Shown: positions 26,202-34,693 of the stretch, in pieces
How positions within the stretch are numbered: position 1 is the first letter of the stretch
Layout of the letters: the number at the start of each line of letters is the position of its first letter
Assembly: GCF_947495705.1 (NCBI RefSeq)
Contig: NZ_CANLZR010000001.1
Location: 248,001-312,000, forward strand
DNA length: 64,000 nucleotides
Direction of reading: 5' to 3'
DNA from: an uncultured Phycicoccus sp.
GTDB lineage: Bacteria > Actinomycetota > Actinomycetes > Actinomycetales > Dermatophilaceae
Notes under the pieces: generated by a model
Seen by the model: only the letters and a program-made list of their open reading frames with translations
Databases searched by the model: none
What the model was told of the DNA's origin: nothing
Position numbers and translations under genes: made by a program

Positions 26202-28745
26202 TCAGGCGTGCCAGATCCGCTCGAGGTAGTCGCGCATGGAGCGGTCCGAGGAGAAGTAGCCCGACCGGGCGACGTTGAGGATCGCCGAGCGCGCCCAGCC
26301 GTCCTGGTCGGCGTAGGCGGCGTCCACCCGGGCCTGGGCGTCGAGGTAGGACTGGAAATCGGCCAGGACCATGAAGGTGTCCTGGGCGAGGAGGTTGTCG
26401 ACGACCGGGGCCACGGACTGGCGGTCCCCGTCGGTGAAGTGGCCGCTCGCGAGGAGGTCGATGGTGCTCCGCAGGATCGGATTCGACTCGTAGTACTCGC
26501 CGGGGTTGTAGCCGCGCGCGCGCAGCTGCTCGACCTCGGGCTCGGCCATCCCGAAGAGGAAGAAGTGGTCGTCGCCGACGAGCCGGCGGATCTCGACGTT
26601 CGCCCCGTCGTCGGTGCCGATCGTCAGCGCGCCGTTGAGAGCGAACTTCATGTTGCCCGTGCCGGAGGCCTCCTTGCCGGCGAGCGAGATCTGCTCGGAC
26701 AGGTCCGCCGCCGGGATGAGCTTCTCGGCGAGGGTGACGTTGTAGTTGGCGGGGAACGCGACCGACAGTCGGCCGGCCACCCGCGGGTCGGTGTTGACGA
26801 CGCCGGCGACCGCGTTGACGAGGAAGATCGTCTCCTTCGCCATGTGGTAGCCGGGGGCGGCCTTCGCACCGAAGACGAACGTCCGTGGGGTCACCTCGTC
26901 GGCGGGCATCCGGCCCGAGACGATGCCCTCGTACATCGACACGATGTGCAGCAGCTTGAGGGTCTGGCGCTTGTACTCGTGCAGGCGCTTGACCATGACG
27001 TCGAGCATCGCGTCGCGGGGCAGGTCGAGGCCGTCCCGGGCGCGCAGGAGGGTGTAGAGCCGCTCCTTGTTCGCCTGCTTCACGGCACGGAACTGCTCGC
27101 GGAACCCCGCGTCGTCGGCGTACGGCTCGAGCTCGCGCAGCCGGTCGAGGTCGGTGACCCACCCGTCGCCTATGGTGTCGGTCACGAGCTCGGACAGGCG
27201 CCGGTTCGCGAGCCGGACGAACCGGCGCGGGGTGATGCCGTTGGTGACGTTGGTGAACTTCTCGGGCCACATCCGCGAGAAGTCCGGCAGCACCTTGTCG
27301 CGCAGCAGCTGGCTGTGCAGCTCGGCCACGCCGTTGACCTTGGAGCCGGCGACGGTCGCGAGGTACGCCATCCGGACCGAGCGCACCGGGTGCTCGGCGA
27401 TGATCGACATCCGGCGGGCCAGCATCTCGTCGCCGGGGTAGGTCTCGTGCACCTCGGCGAGGAAGGCGTCGTTGATCCGGTAGATGATCTCCAGGTGCCG
27501 GGGCAGGAGACGGCCGAGGAGCTCGACGGGCCACACCTCCAGGGCCTCCGGCAGCAGGGTGTGGCACGTGTAGGCGAAGCACTGCTTCGTGATCTCCCAG
27601 GCCTCGTCCCAGGCGAGGCCCTTGACGTCGACGAGGATCCGCATCAGCTCGGGGATGGCGATGACGGGATGGGTGTCGTTGAGCTGGAAGATGATCCGCT
27701 CGGGCAGCCGGCGCAGGTCGAAGTCCGCGGGCAGGGTGTTGTCGATGAAGTCGTGCAGCGAGCAGGCGACGAAGAAGTACTGCTGCTGCAGGCGCAGCTC
27801 CTTGCCCTGCGGGGTGGAGTCCTCGGGGTAGAGCACCTTGGTGATGTTCTCGGCGAAGGTCTGGGCCCGCACGGCCTCGGCGTAGTCGCCGGCGTTGAAG
27901 ATCTGCAGGTCGAACGCCTGGGTGGCCTTGGCGCTCCACAGTCGCAGGGTGTTGACGACGCCGTTGCGGAAGCCCGGGACCATGTAGTGGTGGGGGATGC
28001 CGAGGACCTCCCAGTCGGGGATCCAGGTGCTCCGCTCCACGCCCGCGTCGTCCACCGAGATCTCGGTGCGCCCGCCGAACCGCACGACGACCTGCCGCTC
28101 GGGGTGCGGGAACTCCCACGGGCTGCCGAGCGAGAGCCAGGAGTCGGGCTGCTCGACCTGGCGGTCGTCCTCGAAGCTCTGGCGGAAGATGCCGTACTCG
28201 TAGCGGATGCCGTAGCCGATGCAGCGGACGTCCATCGTCGCGAGCGAGTCGACGAAGCAGGCCGCGAGCCGGCCGAGGCCGCCGTTGCCGAGGCCCGGCT
28301 CGACCTCCTGGGCGCGCAGGGTCGCGATGTCGATGCCGCACTGGGTCATCGCGACCTCGGCGATGTCCTGGAGGTTCGTCGCGAGGAGGTTGTTGCCGAG
28401 CTGGCGGCCGAGGAGGTACTCCGCCGACAGGTAGCCGATCGTCTTCTGCTGCGCCTGCCGGCGCCGGGCCCCGGTCTCGAGCCAGTCCGCCATGAGGTAC
28501 CGGCGCACCGTGCGGGCCAGGGCGAGGTACTGGTCGTTGACCGAGGACCGGGAGAGCAGGACGCCCTGCCCGTAGTTGAGCTCGGCGAGGAACTCCGCGA
28601 CGAACCCGTCGACGGTCGCCGGCGGCTGGACGACGGGGCCGGAGGCGAGCGGGTTGCTCGTCCGGAACTCGGGGCCGATCCGGCGGGCGTCCGTGGTCGG
28701 CGACTCGTCGTAGACGGCGGGGGTCGTGGGCACAGGAGAGGTCAT
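26202..28745 (-). CDS. glgP: glycogen/alpha-glucan phosphorylase
   Basis: Pyridoxal-phosphate enzyme of 847 aa (GT35) that releases glucose 1-phosphate from glucan ends. Conserved blocks are KTIGYLSAEYLLGRQLGNN, PGLGNGGLGRLAACFVDS, GIRYEYGIFRQ, and the cofactor lysine in EASGTGNMKFALNGALTIG (Lys700, shown here only as SGTGNMKF). I start at ATG 28745 (MTSPVPTTP), because sequence further upstream in frame does not resemble the family. It lies upstream of and co-directional with glgE, and downstream of glgX. With pgm at 14.8 kb the released glucose 1-phosphate can enter glycolysis. Confidence 0.96.
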   Translation of the reverse strand: MTSPVPTTPAVYDESPTTDARRIGPEFRTSNPLASGPVVQPPATVDGFVAEFLAELNYGQGVLLSRSSVNDQYLALARTVRRYLMADWLETGARRRQAQQKTIGYLSAEYLLGRQLGNNLLATNLQDIAEVAMTQCGIDIATLRAQEVEPGLGNGGLGRLAACFVDSLATMDVRCIGYGIRYEYGIFRQSFEDDRQVEQPDSWLSLGSPWEFPHPERQVVVRFGGRTEISVDDAGVERSTWIPDWEVLGIPHHYMVPGFRNGVVNTLRLWSAKATQAFDLQIFNAGDYAEAVRAQTFAENITKVLYPEDSTPQGKELRLQQQYFFVACSLHDFIDNTLPADFDLRRLPERIIFQLNDTHPVIAIPELMRILVDVKGLAWDEAWEITKQCFAYTCHTLLPEALEVWPVELLGRLLPRHLEIIYRINDAFLAEVHETYPGDEMLARRMSIIAEHPVRSVRMAYLATVAGSKVNGVAELHSQLLRDKVLPDFSRMWPEKFTNVTNGITPRRFVRLANRRLSELVTDTIGDGWVTDLDRLRELEPYADDAGFREQFRAVKQANKERLYTLLRARDGLDLPRDAMLDVMVKRLHEYKRQTLKLLHIVSMYEGIVSGRMPADEVTPRTFVFGAKAAPGYHMAKETIFLVNAVAGVVNTDPRVAGRLSVAFPANYNVTLAEKLIPAADLSEQISLAGKEASGTGNMKFALNGALTIGTDDGANVEIRRLVGDDHFFLFGMAEPEVEQLRARGYNPGEYYESNPILRSTIDLLASGHFTDGDRQSVAPVVDNLLAQDTFMVLADFQSYLDAQARVDAAYADQDGWARSAILNVARSGYFSSDRSMRDYLERIWHA

Positions 28746-28891
28746 CGGATCGTGGTCCTTCGGGCGCGGACATGCGGGGCGGGCGCAACGACGGTGGTGC
28801 GCGAGCCAGCGTACGCACATCTCGGAGGCCGCTCCCAGGTCCGCTCGCCCGCCGGTGGGCGAGCGAGACACGGGAACGTCAGGAGGGGGCG

Positions 28892-31042
28892 CTACGTCGC
28901 GACGTAGAGCCGCATCGTCGTGGCCGGCACGGTGGCGGCCGGTCCCGCGGCGGCCGGCTCGCCCGGCCGGGCCGCGGCGCTGTCCCAGACGAGCAGGTAC
29001 TCACGCCCGGGCAGGGTGGGGGCCAGGGTGACCTCGACGTCGTCGGGGCCGCCGTTGACGACGACGAGCGCGCCGTCGCCCTCGGCCGGCACGGGCGCGA
29101 CGCGCATCTGGAGGGTCCGCGAGCCGGGGTCGTGCCAGCGGTCCGCCATCGGTGCGCCGTCGGCGCCGAACCACTCGACGTCCCGGGTGCCGGCCTCGTC
29201 GACCTCACGGCCGAGGAGCCAGCGCCCCTGCCGCAGGGCGGGGAGGTCGCGCCGCAGGGCGGTCAGGTGCCGGCTGGTGGCGAGGAGGTCCTGCTGCCAG
29301 GGCGCGAGGTCCCAGGACATCCACGAGGTGGCGTTGTCCTGGCAGTACGGGTTGTTGTTGCCGCCCTGGGTGCGGCCCAGCTCGTCGCCGGCGGTGAGCA
29401 TCGGCACCCCGGACGACAGGAGCAGCGTCCCGAGCAGGTTGCGCAGCGCCCGGGACCGGGCCGCGAGCACGGCCTCGTCGTCGGTGTCGCCCTCGACGCC
29501 GTGGTTCCACGAGGCGTTGCCGTCGGACCCGTCGGCGTTGCCCTCGCCGTTGGCCTCGTTGTGCTTGTGGTCGTACGAGACGAGGTCGGCGAGGGTGAAG
29601 CCGTCGTGCGCGGCGATGAAGTTGACCGACGCGGTCGGCCCGCGGTCCCGGACGCCGAACAGGTCCCGCGACCCGGTGAGCCGGGTGGCGAGCTCGCGCG
29701 CGTCGTGGACGACATGGCCGTCGGACTGGGCCCGGACGTCCCCGACCCAGAACCGGCGGACGGCGTCGCGGTAGCGGTCGTTCCACTCCAGGAACGGGGG
29801 CGGGAACTGGCCGGTGCGCCAGCCGTGCAGGCCGAGGTCCCAGGGCTCGGCGATGAGCGTGACCCGCGAGAGCACCGGGTCGGTCCGCAGCGCCACGAGG
29901 AACGGGTGGTCGGGGTCGAAGTCGTCGCCGCGGCCGCGGCCGAGGGCCACCGCGAGGTCGAAGCGGAAGCCGTCGACGTGGTACTCCTGCACCCAGTGGC
30001 GCAGCGAGTCCAGCACCATCCGGCACACCACCGGGTGCCGCAGGTCCATCGTGTTGCCGCAGCCGGTGACGTCGATGTCGCGTCCGCGCTCGTCGAGCCG
30101 GTAGTAGGCGCGCTGGTCCAGGCCGCGCCACGACAGGGTCGCCCCGGTGCGGCCCTGCTCGGCGGTGTGGTTGTAGACGACGTCGAGGACCACCTCGAGC
30201 CCGGCCTCGTGCAGCAGCCTGACCATGCCCTTGACCTCGTCGACGACGCCCTGCGGGTCGGTGGCGGCGGCGTAGGGGGCGTGCGGCGCGAAGAAGCCGA
30301 GGGTGTTGTAGCCCCAGTGGTTCGTCATGCCGCGCCGGACGAGGTGCGGCTCGTGGGTGAACGCGTGGATCGGCAGCAGCTCGACGGTCGTGACGCCGAG
30401 GTCGACGAGGTGCTCGATCGACGCGGGGTGCGCCAGCCCGGCGTACGTGCCGCGCAGCTCCTCGGGGACCCCGGGGTGGAGCATCGTCTGGTTGCGCACG
30501 TGCGCCTCGTAGACCACCGTCTCGCTGCGCGACCGCCGGGGGCGGGTGTCCTCGCCCCAGTCGAAGGCGTGGTCGACGACGACGCCGCGGGGCAGGTGGC
30601 CGCGGCTGTCGAGCGCCGACGGCACCTCCAGGTCGCCGGCCCACGACTCGTCGACGACGTGGCCGTACACCTCCGGGCCCCAGGCCACCTCGCCCTCGAG
30701 AGCGCCCGCGTAGGGGTCGAGCAGGAGCTTCGCCGCGTTGTGCAGGTGCCCGCGCTCGGGGTCCCAGGGGCCGTCGGCCCGCACCGCGTACCGCTGGCCC
30801 GGGCCCATCCCGGGCACGAACCCGAACCACCAGCCGTGCGCCCGGTCGGCCAGGGGGACCCGGCGCTCGGACTCCCCGAGCCGGTCGCCGGGCTCGAACA
30901 GGCAGAGCTCCACCGCATCGGCGTGGCCGGCGTACACGGCGACCTCGGCGCCGCCGGGGACGAGAGTGACGCCCGGCGGGGGAGGGAGATCGCGCGGCGG
31001 CGGCCCCGGCGGCGGTGTGAGGGGACGGGACCAGGGCGGCAT
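28892..31042 (-). CDS. glgX: glycogen debranching enzyme GlgX
   Basis: Isoamylase-type GH13 enzyme of 716 aa that cleaves alpha-1,6 branches left by phosphorylase. Seen: an N-terminal CBM48 domain (GAEVAVYAGHADAVELCLF), RSETVVYEAHVRNQT, THEPHLVRRGMTNHWGYN, the nucleophile region VDGFRFDLAVALGR, the acid in LIAEPWDLGLHGW and FIAAHDGFTLADLVSY. The Pro-rich first 25 residues are unusual but follow a plausible start. ATG 31042 lies 8 nt after a TACGCT hexamer. It is divergent from the YbjN gene and 146 bp upstream of glgP, so it may share control with it. Confidence 0.95.
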   Translation of the reverse strand: MPPWSRPLTPPPGPPPRDLPPPPGVTLVPGGAEVAVYAGHADAVELCLFEPGDRLGESERRVPLADRAHGWWFGFVPGMGPGQRYAVRADGPWDPERGHLHNAAKLLLDPYAGALEGEVAWGPEVYGHVVDESWAGDLEVPSALDSRGHLPRGVVVDHAFDWGEDTRPRRSRSETVVYEAHVRNQTMLHPGVPEELRGTYAGLAHPASIEHLVDLGVTTVELLPIHAFTHEPHLVRRGMTNHWGYNTLGFFAPHAPYAAATDPQGVVDEVKGMVRLLHEAGLEVVLDVVYNHTAEQGRTGATLSWRGLDQRAYYRLDERGRDIDVTGCGNTMDLRHPVVCRMVLDSLRHWVQEYHVDGFRFDLAVALGRGRGDDFDPDHPFLVALRTDPVLSRVTLIAEPWDLGLHGWRTGQFPPPFLEWNDRYRDAVRRFWVGDVRAQSDGHVVHDARELATRLTGSRDLFGVRDRGPTASVNFIAAHDGFTLADLVSYDHKHNEANGEGNADGSDGNASWNHGVEGDTDDEAVLAARSRALRNLLGTLLLSSGVPMLTAGDELGRTQGGNNNPYCQDNATSWMSWDLAPWQQDLLATSRHLTALRRDLPALRQGRWLLGREVDEAGTRDVEWFGADGAPMADRWHDPGSRTLQMRVAPVPAEGDGALVVVNGGPDDVEVTLAPTLPGREYLLVWDSAAARPGEPAAAGPAATVPATTMRLYVAT

Positions 31043-31050
31043 GGTCCGGA

Positions 31051-31071
31051 AGCGTAGCCAGTCGTTACGGT
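31051..31071. promoter_or_regulatory. divergent promoters of glgX and the YbjN gene
   Basis: The 35-bp gap holds TACGCT on the minus strand (31056-31051, 8 nt before glgX ATG) and TACGGT on the plus strand (31066-31071, 6 nt before ATG 31078). Both fit leaderless -10 elements, and the two cannot both be occupied without steric conflict. Confidence 0.5.
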
Positions 31072-31077
31072 GGAGCC

Positions 31078-31548
31078 ATGACGGATCCCACCTCGCTGCC
31101 CAACTTCCCGCCGCCCTCGGACGAGCACCCGCTGCGCGGGCGGATCCTCGACGTGCTCGTCGACCTCGGCCTCTCGCCGAACATCGACGGCGACGGTGAC
31201 GTGTCCTTCACCGTCAACGAGCAGCAGCTGTTCGTCCGCTGCACCGAGGGCGACGTCGAGATCATGCGCCTCTTCGGCCAGTGGCAGATCCAGGACGAGC
31301 TCACCACCGACCGGCTCAAGCTGCACGAGACGTGCAACGAGATCAACCTGCACATGAACCACGTGAAGACTGGCATCGCCGGCTCGACGCTCGTCGTCAC
31401 CGGTGAGCACGTCGTCACCCCGGGGGCCGAGCTCAACGTGCTCGTCCAGGTGTCGATCCAGGTCGTGCTGTCCGCGGTGCACCTGTGGCACCAGCGCATC
31501 CTCGGCATCGACCCCGAGACCGGCGAGCCCCCGGTGAACGGGCAGTGA
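31078..31548 (+). CDS. YbjN-domain protein
   Basis: Cytoplasmic protein of 156 aa with the YbjN/type-III-secretion-chaperone-like alpha-beta fold: LRGRILDVLVDLGLSPNIDGDGDV, then LFVRCTEGDVEIMRLFGQWQI and a helix-rich end (ISTRLKLHETCNEINLHM-like; seen as HETCNEINLHMNHVKTG). YbjN proteins influence motility and stress behaviour in E. coli, but actinobacterial roles are not established. ATG 31078 lies 6 nt after a TACGGT hexamer. Its stop overlaps the start of the enoyl-CoA hydratase gene (GTGA). Confidence 0.82.
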   Translation: MTDPTSLPNFPPPSDEHPLRGRILDVLVDLGLSPNIDGDGDVSFTVNEQQLFVRCTEGDVEIMRLFGQWQIQDELTTDRLKLHETCNEINLHMNHVKTGIAGSTLVVTGEHVVTPGAELNVLVQVSIQVVLSAVHLWHQRILGIDPETGEPPVNGQ

Positions 31549-32324
31549 GCGACCTCGTCCGCCTCGAGGTCGAGGACGGCATCGGCACGGTCCGGCTCGA
31601 CCGGCCGCCGATGAACGCGCTGAACGCCGAGATCCAGCACGGGCTCATCGCCGCGTGCCGCGAGGCCGCGGAGCGCTCGGACGTGGCGGCCGTCATCGTG
31701 TACGGCGGCGAGAAGGTCTTCGCCGCGGGCGCCGACATCAAGGAGATGGAGACGATGTCGTACACCGACATGGTCGACCATTCCGCGCTGCTCCAGGACT
31801 TCACCCGGGCGCTGGCGCGCCTGCCCAAGCCCACCGTCGCCGCGGTCACGGGCTACGCCCTCGGCGGTGGCTGCGAGGTGGCCCTCGCCTGCGACTGGCG
31901 GGTCGCCGCCGACGACGCCAAGCTCGGCCAGCCCGAGATCCTGCTCGGCATCATCCCCGGGGCGGGCGGCACCCAGCGTCTGGCGCGTCTCGTCGGCCCG
32001 GCCAAGGCCAAGGACCTCGTGTTCTCGGGGCGCTTCGTCGCGGCCCAGGAGGCCCTCGAGATCGGCCTCGTCGACCGGGTCGTCCCGGCCGCCGAGGTGT
32101 ACTCCGCGGCGCGTGACCTGGTCGCCCGGTACGTCGGGGGCCCGGCGTACGCGCTGCGGGCCGCCAAGGAGGCCATCGACCGTGGTCTCGAGGTCGACCT
32201 CGAGACCGGGCTCGAGATCGAGCGGCAGCTGTTCGCGGGCCTGTTCGCCACCAAGGACCGCGCCATCGGGATGCGCAGCTTCGTCGAGAAGGGCCCGGGC
32301 AAGGCGACCTTCGAGGGCGCCTGA
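31545..32324 (+). CDS. enoyl-CoA hydratase/isomerase (crotonase family)
   Basis: Crotonase-fold enzyme of 259 aa, expected to hydrate trans-2-enoyl-CoA in beta-oxidation. The oxyanion-hole motif AAGADIKEM is present. Both hydratase glutamates are there, in YALGGGCEVALACD and GQPEILLGIIPGAGG, which favours hydratase over isomerase activity. The C-terminal helices end KGPGKATFEGA. GTG 31545 overlaps the YbjN stop by GTGA; a longer frame beginning inside YbjN has no support. Downstream is a palindromic repeat and then convergent DUF2254. Confidence 0.92.
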   Translation: MSDLVRLEVEDGIGTVRLDRPPMNALNAEIQHGLIAACREAAERSDVAAVIVYGGEKVFAAGADIKEMETMSYTDMVDHSALLQDFTRALARLPKPTVAAVTGYALGGGCEVALACDWRVAADDAKLGQPEILLGIIPGAGGTQRLARLVGPAKAKDLVFSGRFVAAQEALEIGLVDRVVPAAEVYSAARDLVARYVGGPAYALRAAKEAIDRGLEVDLETGLEIERQLFAGLFATKDRAIGMRSFVEKGPGKATFEGA

Positions 32325-32335
32325 GCCCCGACTGC

Positions 32336-32413
32336 CCCCGACAAACCCGCACTTCGCCCGAGTTCCGTTCCCGGGGGAGGTGCGGGTTTCTCGGGTCACC
32401 CGAGAAACCCGCA
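32336..32413. repeat. 61-bp dispersed inverted-repeat element, copy 2, with an extra palindromic arm
   Basis: Arms 32336-32350 (ccccgacaaacccgc) and 32382-32396 (gcgggtttctcgggt) are separated by 31 nt, as in the copy at 12187-12247. A third arm, 32398-32412, makes 32381-32413 a perfect 33-bp palindrome with 16-nt arms and a single central C. It lies between convergent genes (hydratase, DUF2254), so it could also act as a two-way transcription stop, though no T-tracts flank it. Confidence 0.65.
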
Positions 32414-32436
32414 GTCGCGGAGGTGGCGGGGAGGCC

Positions 32437-33708
32437 TCAGGTGCGGGCGAACCCCAGGTCGGCACGCTTGGCGACGACGGTGGCGGCGTGCTCGGGCCGG
32501 GCCATGGACTCGAGGTCCGCCAGGAGCGCGTCGATGCGCCGCGGCACCTGCAGGGTCTCCGCGCCGTAGTGCGCGATCTCGTCGAGGGCCAGGTCGAGCA
32601 TCCCCGCGAAGGTCGGCGGCCGGTCGAGCACGCGGACGGTGCCGGACCCGTCGACGATGTAGGCGGAGCGGTCGGGCCGGATGGCCGCGACCCGCAGCAC
32701 CCGGTGCAGCTCGTCGAGCACCTGCACGGCCGTCGTCGGGTCGTTGATGCCGGGGGAGAGGGCGCGCTCGGCGATGTCGACGAGCTGGCGCAGGCCGAAC
32801 TCCGGGTCCTGGGGCAGCGTCCGCTCGCTCCCGAGGCCGAACGCCTCCCGGACCGCGTCGACGACCTCGTCGTCGGCGTGCGCGCCGTGGACCACGGCCA
32901 GCTCCTGGCCGCGATGGCGCACCTCACCGGCCCGGGTGAGCAGCTCGACGACCACTCCCGCCCGCTCGGCGCACTCGGCCAGCCGGGTGTAGTGGATCCG
33001 CTGGACGACGCCGTGGCCCTCGCCGCTGGTCACGGTCACCATCGGCCCGGGCTGCTGGGACCAGGACGGCGGCACGGCCGAGGAGTCGTCCCACTCGGCG
33101 TCCGAGCCCTCCTCGAGGGTGCGGACGGTGCTGACGGCGATGCGGTCGACGACCTCGCTGACCTGGATCGAGTCGGTGATGTGGTGGATGAAGGCGAGGA
33201 ACAGCCCCACGCTCGCCAGGACCAGGCCGAAGGCCAGGGTCACCGACAGCTGGGGCACGAACGGGCTGTCGCCGGCGCGGACGTCGCGCAGCACCATGAG
33301 CGCGAAGACGAAGGACGCGGTGAACACCCCGAGGGTCACCTGGACGACGCGGCTGCCGAGGAAGCTGCCGAGCAGCCGCGGGGTGAACTGGCTGCTCGCC
33401 AGCTGCATGACGACCATCGTGATCGAGAAGACGAGACCGGTCACCGAGATCATCGCGCTGGCGATCGTGCTCAGCAGGCTGCGGGCGGAGTCGGCGTTGC
33501 CGCCGAAGAGGTAGACGACGTCCCCGAGCAGGTGCTCGTCGATCCGCGGGATCGTCGCCCCGGCGACGGCCGCGACGCCGAGGATGACGGCCGGCAGCAC
33601 CCAGAAGGGCCGCCACAGCGACTCCCACCAGCCGACCGTCTCGGGGTCACCCAGCGGCCCGATGGTGCGTCGTACCGACCCCGGCCCGACCGGGTCCTGG
33701 CTGCTCAC
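32437..33708 (-). CDS. DUF2254 membrane protein
   Basis: Polytopic protein of 423 aa. Transmembrane segments fall at about residues 34-53, 80-103 (MISVTGLVFSITMVVMQL, the DUF2254 signature), 121-140 and 155-175, followed by a large cytoplasmic C-terminal half. The segment ASSQFTPRLLGSFLGSR directly after the second helix is strongly conserved in the family. Function is unknown. GTG 33708 is 7 nt from a CAGGAT hexamer on the minus strand. It is transcribed divergently from the membrane-anchored protein at 33792. Confidence 0.88.
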   Translation of the reverse strand: MSSQDPVGPGSVRRTIGPLGDPETVGWWESLWRPFWVLPAVILGVAAVAGATIPRIDEHLLGDVVYLFGGNADSARSLLSTIASAMISVTGLVFSITMVVMQLASSQFTPRLLGSFLGSRVVQVTLGVFTASFVFALMVLRDVRAGDSPFVPQLSVTLAFGLVLASVGLFLAFIHHITDSIQVSEVVDRIAVSTVRTLEEGSDAEWDDSSAVPPSWSQQPGPMVTVTSGEGHGVVQRIHYTRLAECAERAGVVVELLTRAGEVRHRGQELAVVHGAHADDEVVDAVREAFGLGSERTLPQDPEFGLRQLVDIAERALSPGINDPTTAVQVLDELHRVLRVAAIRPDRSAYIVDGSGTVRVLDRPPTFAGMLDLALDEIAHYGAETLQVPRRIDALLADLESMARPEHAATVVAKRADLGFART

Positions 33709-33715
33709 GACCCCG

Positions 33716-33784
33716 ATCCTGTCAGACCGCGGCGCCGAGCCGAGTAGGCGTGCTCAGGCGCAGCGGCGCCCCCGCGGGCAGGAT
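33716..33784. promoter_or_regulatory. mirror-image divergent promoters (CAGGATCGGG)
   Basis: The same decamer, CAGGATCGGG, starts at 33721 on the minus strand and at 33779 on the plus strand. Each hexamer CAGGAT ends exactly 7 nt before the start codon of its gene (GTG 33708, ATG 33792). The matching spacing suggests two leaderless promoters of similar strength. Confidence 0.45.
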
Positions 33785-33791
33785 CGGGCAC

Positions 33792-34538
33792 ATGACCAGA
33801 CCGACCCACCGGCCCCTGCACGTCGTCCTCGTCGTGGCGGCAGCGGTCGTCCTGGGCCTCGGAGCCGTCGGGACGCTGGCCTTCTGCTCGGTCTTCGGTT
33901 GCACGGTCTTCAGCGAGCGCTTCGAGCCGACGGGGGACGAGGCCACGAAGGGCCGGGCCCGGGCCGCCGAGGTCGCGCTGCGGGCCGCCGACGCCGTGAC
34001 CGCGGGCCGCGAGGTCCTCGCCTCGGCGACCGTCGACGGCTGCGACGCGGGCCAGCACGGGTGGAAGCGCAAGGACACCTACTCGCACGAGTGCTTCGTC
34101 GTCGTGAGCCGGACGATGGTCGTCGTGGCGAGCGGGGGGTCCGACGCCGTCGGCGAGGGCCTGACCGCCACCGACGCGCTGGTGCGGGCTCAGGGGTGTG
34201 CCCCGTCGTACGGCAGGGACCTCGACGAGGTGCGCGCGGAGTACTGGCGCCCGGACCACGCCAACGTCCAACGGTTCGGCGCTGCGGGCCTGCCGGGGGC
34301 GAGGTACGAGTGCGCCCCCGACCCCGAGCTCGAGCCCGGCAGCGTCGTCGTCGAGGTTCAGCCGACGTCGACACGAGCGCCGGGTGACGCGGCCGGCGCC
34401 TTCGGCCACTTCCGGCTTGACCAGACCTTCGCCGGGTCCTGGTACGACGACGACCAGGCCGCGGCGGTGACCGGGTCCGGCGTCGAGCTGGCGGTGGTCG
34501 TCACCGTGCGGGTCGGGTACTACGACACGACGTTCTGA
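33792..34538 (+). CDS. membrane-anchored protein of unknown function
   Basis: A protein of 248 aa with an N-terminal hydrophobic helix (VVLVVAAAVVLGLGAVGTLAF, residues about 11-30) and no clear cleavage site, so it is probably a single-pass anchored protein with an exported domain. That domain has four or five cysteines (CSVFGC, DGCDAG, HECF, QGCAPS, YECAPD) which could form disulfides outside the membrane. I see no catalytic motif. ATG 33792 is chosen because CAGGAT ends 7 nt upstream; the earlier ATG at 33750 would place that promoter inside the gene. Confidence 0.68.
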   Translation: MTRPTHRPLHVVLVVAAAVVLGLGAVGTLAFCSVFGCTVFSERFEPTGDEATKGRARAAEVALRAADAVTAGREVLASATVDGCDAGQHGWKRKDTYSHECFVVVSRTMVVVASGGSDAVGEGLTATDALVRAQGCAPSYGRDLDEVRAEYWRPDHANVQRFGAAGLPGARYECAPDPELEPGSVVVEVQPTSTRAPGDAAGAFGHFRLDQTFAGSWYDDDQAAAVTGSGVELAVVVTVRVGYYDTTF

Positions 34539-34693
34539 CCGGGGGTCGCGCGCCCTGTTCCCGGGCGGTGGGTGGCGACGATCACGCCCCGTCAGTGGTG
34601 AACAAGCGCTCACCGGCTGAGAGGATGGACGCCGATGTGCGCCGGGAACCCCGGTGCCACCACCACCGACCGAAGGAAGAGGACGAGGCACGC

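Noticed and set aside
24138-28907. A continuous open frame of almost 1600 codons antisense to glgE and glgP
   Set aside because: It is the complement of well-conserved genes in very GC-rich DNA, where antisense stops are rare. Its translation is low-complexity Val/Gly/Asp/Arg without domains.
31485-31544. Extended start of the enoyl-CoA hydratase inside the YbjN gene
   Set aside because: The additional residues are Arg/Pro-rich, and the GTGA overlap at 31545 gives the normal family start.
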